From assembly GCA_905236975.1 (NCBI GenBank), contig CAJOQU010000059.1:1-12881 (forward strand): DNA of 12,881 nucleotides, written 5' to 3'. The DNA comes from an uncultured Clostridia bacterium. Lineage in GTDB: Bacteria; Bacillota; Clostridia; Oscillospirales; Acutalibacteraceae. A program made the position numbers and the translations under genes. Positions 11,228-12,881 of the stretch are shown here, piece after piece (the first letter of the stretch is position 1; the number at the start of each line of letters is the position of its first letter). Below the pieces are notes generated by a model, which made no database searches, was not told where the DNA came from, and saw nothing but the letters and a program-made list of their open reading frames with translations.

Positions 11228-12881
11228 ATGACATCAACCGATATTTTGCTAATGGCGGCGGAGTTGCTTGGAGGCCTTGCCTTTTTCCTTTACGGCATGA
11301 GCGCCATGTCGGGCGGTCTTGAGCAAATGGCCGGCGGCAAGCTGGAACGCACTCTGAAAAAGGTGACCAGCCGCAGTTTTTTAAGCTTTTGGCTGGGCGC
11401 GGGCATTACCGTTGCCATTCAGTCCTCCTCGGCCATGACGGTTATGCTGGTGGGCTTGGTAAACTCGGGTATTGTTCATTTTGCCGATACCTTTTACATG
11501 ATTATGGGGTCCCATGTAGGCACCACCCTGACTGCTTGGATTTTGACGTTAAGCGGAATCAGCGGGGATAATTTTCTGCTGACCCTTTTGCGCCCCATGA
11601 CCTTTGCCCCCTTGCTTGCCTTTGCGGGCATTGTGCTGCGCATGTTCTCCAAAAAGGATCGCAAGCAGAATCTCGGCATGATTTTAATTGGTTTTGCCGT
11701 GCTGATGTGCGGGATGGACATGATGAGCAACTCGATGAACACCTTCCAGGAGGATGACTCCTTCAGAAGCCTGCTCACCGCCTTTGAAAGCCCCTCCGTC
11801 GCGTTGGTTATCTCGACCGTGTTTACCGGGGTGATTCAGTCTTCGGCCGCCACAGTGGCTATTGTGCAGGCCCTGGCGCTGGCCGCCGCTTCCACAAACG
11901 ACCCCGTCACCTGGCAGATCGCCATTCCGCTGGTCATCGGCGCCAATATCGGCACCTGTGTCACAGCGCTTATTTCCGCTATCGGCACCAGCCGTGACGC
12001 CAAACGCGTGGTGGCTATGCACACCTATACCAACGCCATCGGCGGGATTGTGTGTACCGCACTTTTATATGTAGCCATAGCCCTGTTCCCGGACGTGCTT
12101 GCCCGCCCCATCGGTATTTTCGGCGTGGCTGCGGTGCACAGCGCGTTCAATATTGTCAATACCATCGCCTTTGTGCCGTTTAAAAACGCGGTCATTCGCC
12201 TGTGTGAAAAAACCGTGCGCAAAAGCGATGATAAAACCCATACCGTTTTTTTGGACGAGCGTTTGTTCAACAACACCCCGCTTGCCATTTCGGAATGTAA
12301 ACGCCTGACCTCGGAAATGGCCGATCTTGCACGGGTATCATTATTAAAATCCATTGATTTGATTACCGATTACCGGGATGACGCCGACCAGGCCATCCGT
12401 TCGCAGGAACCGCTGATCGACAAGTATGAGGACAAGCTCGGCACCTACCTGGTGCAGTTGGGCAACGGCATGAGTGAAAACGAATCCCACAGCGTCGCCC
12501 GCCTGCTGCACAGCATTGGTGATTTTGAACGCATTGGCGACCACGCGCTCAATATCTGCAAGGTTGCCGAGGAAATTCATGATAAAAAACTGCGGTTTTC
12601 GCCGCAGGCACAGCAAGAAATTCATACCATCACCTCCGCTGTGGCGGAGATCGTGAACATGACCGTTGATTCCTTCATTGCCGATGACGGCGCGGCCGCC
12701 GCGCATGTGGAACCGCTGGAGCAGGTAATAGACGGTTTGGAAAAAGAACTGAAATCCCGCCATGTCGATCGCCTGCAAAACGGCGAATGCACCATTGATC
12801 TTGGGTTTGTATTTACCGATTTGCTGACCAACTATGAGCGTGTTTCGGATCATTGCTCCAACATTGCGGTTTACACCATGC
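11228..12881 (+). CDS. Na+/phosphate cotransporter family protein with PhoU-like domain (partial at right edge)
   Basis: My translation gives 551 residues without a stop, so only the C-terminal end is missing (family members are about 550-600 long). About nine membrane segments lie in residues 5-315. They include the two inverted-repeat signatures of the family: QSSSAM (65-70) with GSHVGTT (94-100), and QSSAAT (204-209) with GANIGTC (238-244). A cytoplasmic PhoU-like helical domain follows from about 350, with the repeated metal-binding-type motifs FERIGDH (433-439) and YERVSDH (536-542). The protein should couple Na+ to phosphate movement, and the PhoU part may sense or limit it; the direction is not evident. 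ATG 11228 has GAGG 6 bases upstream. It is 13 bases after glyS, so the two are probably co-transcribed. Confidence 0.92.
   Translation, partial: MTSTDILLMAAELLGGLAFFLYGMSAMSGGLEQMAGGKLERTLKKVTSRSFLSFWLGAGITVAIQSSSAMTVMLVGLVNSGIVHFADTFYMIMGSHVGTTLTAWILTLSGISGDNFLLTLLRPMTFAPLLAFAGIVLRMFSKKDRKQNLGMILIGFAVLMCGMDMMSNSMNTFQEDDSFRSLLTAFESPSVALVISTVFTGVIQSSAATVAIVQALALAAASTNDPVTWQIAIPLVIGANIGTCVTALISAIGTSRDAKRVVAMHTYTNAIGGIVCTALLYVAIALFPDVLARPIGIFGVAAVHSAFNIVNTIAFVPFKNAVIRLCEKTVRKSDDKTHTVFLDERLFNNTPLAISECKRLTSEMADLARVSLLKSIDLITDYRDDADQAIRSQEPLIDKYEDKLGTYLVQLGNGMSENESHSVARLLHSIGDFERIGDHALNICKVAEEIHDKKLRFSPQAQQEIHTITSAVAEIVNMTVDSFIADDGAAAAHVEPLEQVIDGLEKELKSRHVDRLQNGECTIDLGFVFTDLLTNYERVSDHCSNIAVYTM

Overview
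The window looks like a chromosomal stretch from a Firmicute, probably an anaerobic member of class Clostridia (Oscillospirales/Ruminococcaceae-like). The grounds are strong AGGAGG-type ribosome sites, a guanine riboswitch of Bacillus/Clostridium type before xpt, a Gram-positive-style lipoprotein signal, a single-chain glycyl-tRNA synthetase and a coding base composition near 50% GC. The genus is not identifiable by eye. No phage, IS element, CRISPR array, rRNA or tRNA was seen.

Layout. (1) Positions 1-2681, minus strand: a purine salvage and uptake operon. It reads from a sigma-A-type promoter (2653-2681) through a guanine riboswitch (aptamer 2563-2628, terminator 2493-2519) into xpt (xanthine phosphoribosyltransferase), then a BMP-family lipoprotein that should bind nucleosides, then the first 155 codons of the matching ABC ATPase, which runs off the left edge. 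The gap between binding protein and ATPase carries two stable hairpins. (2) 2820-4313, minus: a single gene for an uncharacterised FAD-dependent dehydrogenase (COG2509-like) with a four-cysteine cluster. It has its own promoter and a strong leader hairpin that probably also ends the upstream operon. (3) 4315-9695, minus: a tightly coupled four-gene operon of ATPase, ABC-2 permease, GldG-like auxiliary protein and DUF4340 protein. It is related to the Bacteroidetes gliding module GldA/GldF/GldG but lies in a Gram-positive-looking genome. (4) 9759-12881, plus: glyS, divergent from the ABC operon, followed 13 bases later by a Na+/phosphate cotransporter fused to a PhoU-like domain, cut by the right edge.

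How the parts work together. Guanine bound to the riboswitch should end transcription before xpt and so turn down both purine base salvage (Xpt) and nucleoside import (BMP ABC system). The Gld-like operon probably makes one membrane complex: two energy-coupling parts (ATPase, permease) and two single-pass or bitopic proteins with large extracytoplasmic domains. The cytoplasmic tails of three of its four proteins are strongly and alternately charged (acidic, basic, acidic). Its substrate is unknown. It is the best candidate here for an undescribed system.

Three gene starts were moved from the longest open frame because of clear ribosome sites: glyS (GTG at 9823), the GldG-like gene (ATG at 7724) and the permease (ATG at 8440).
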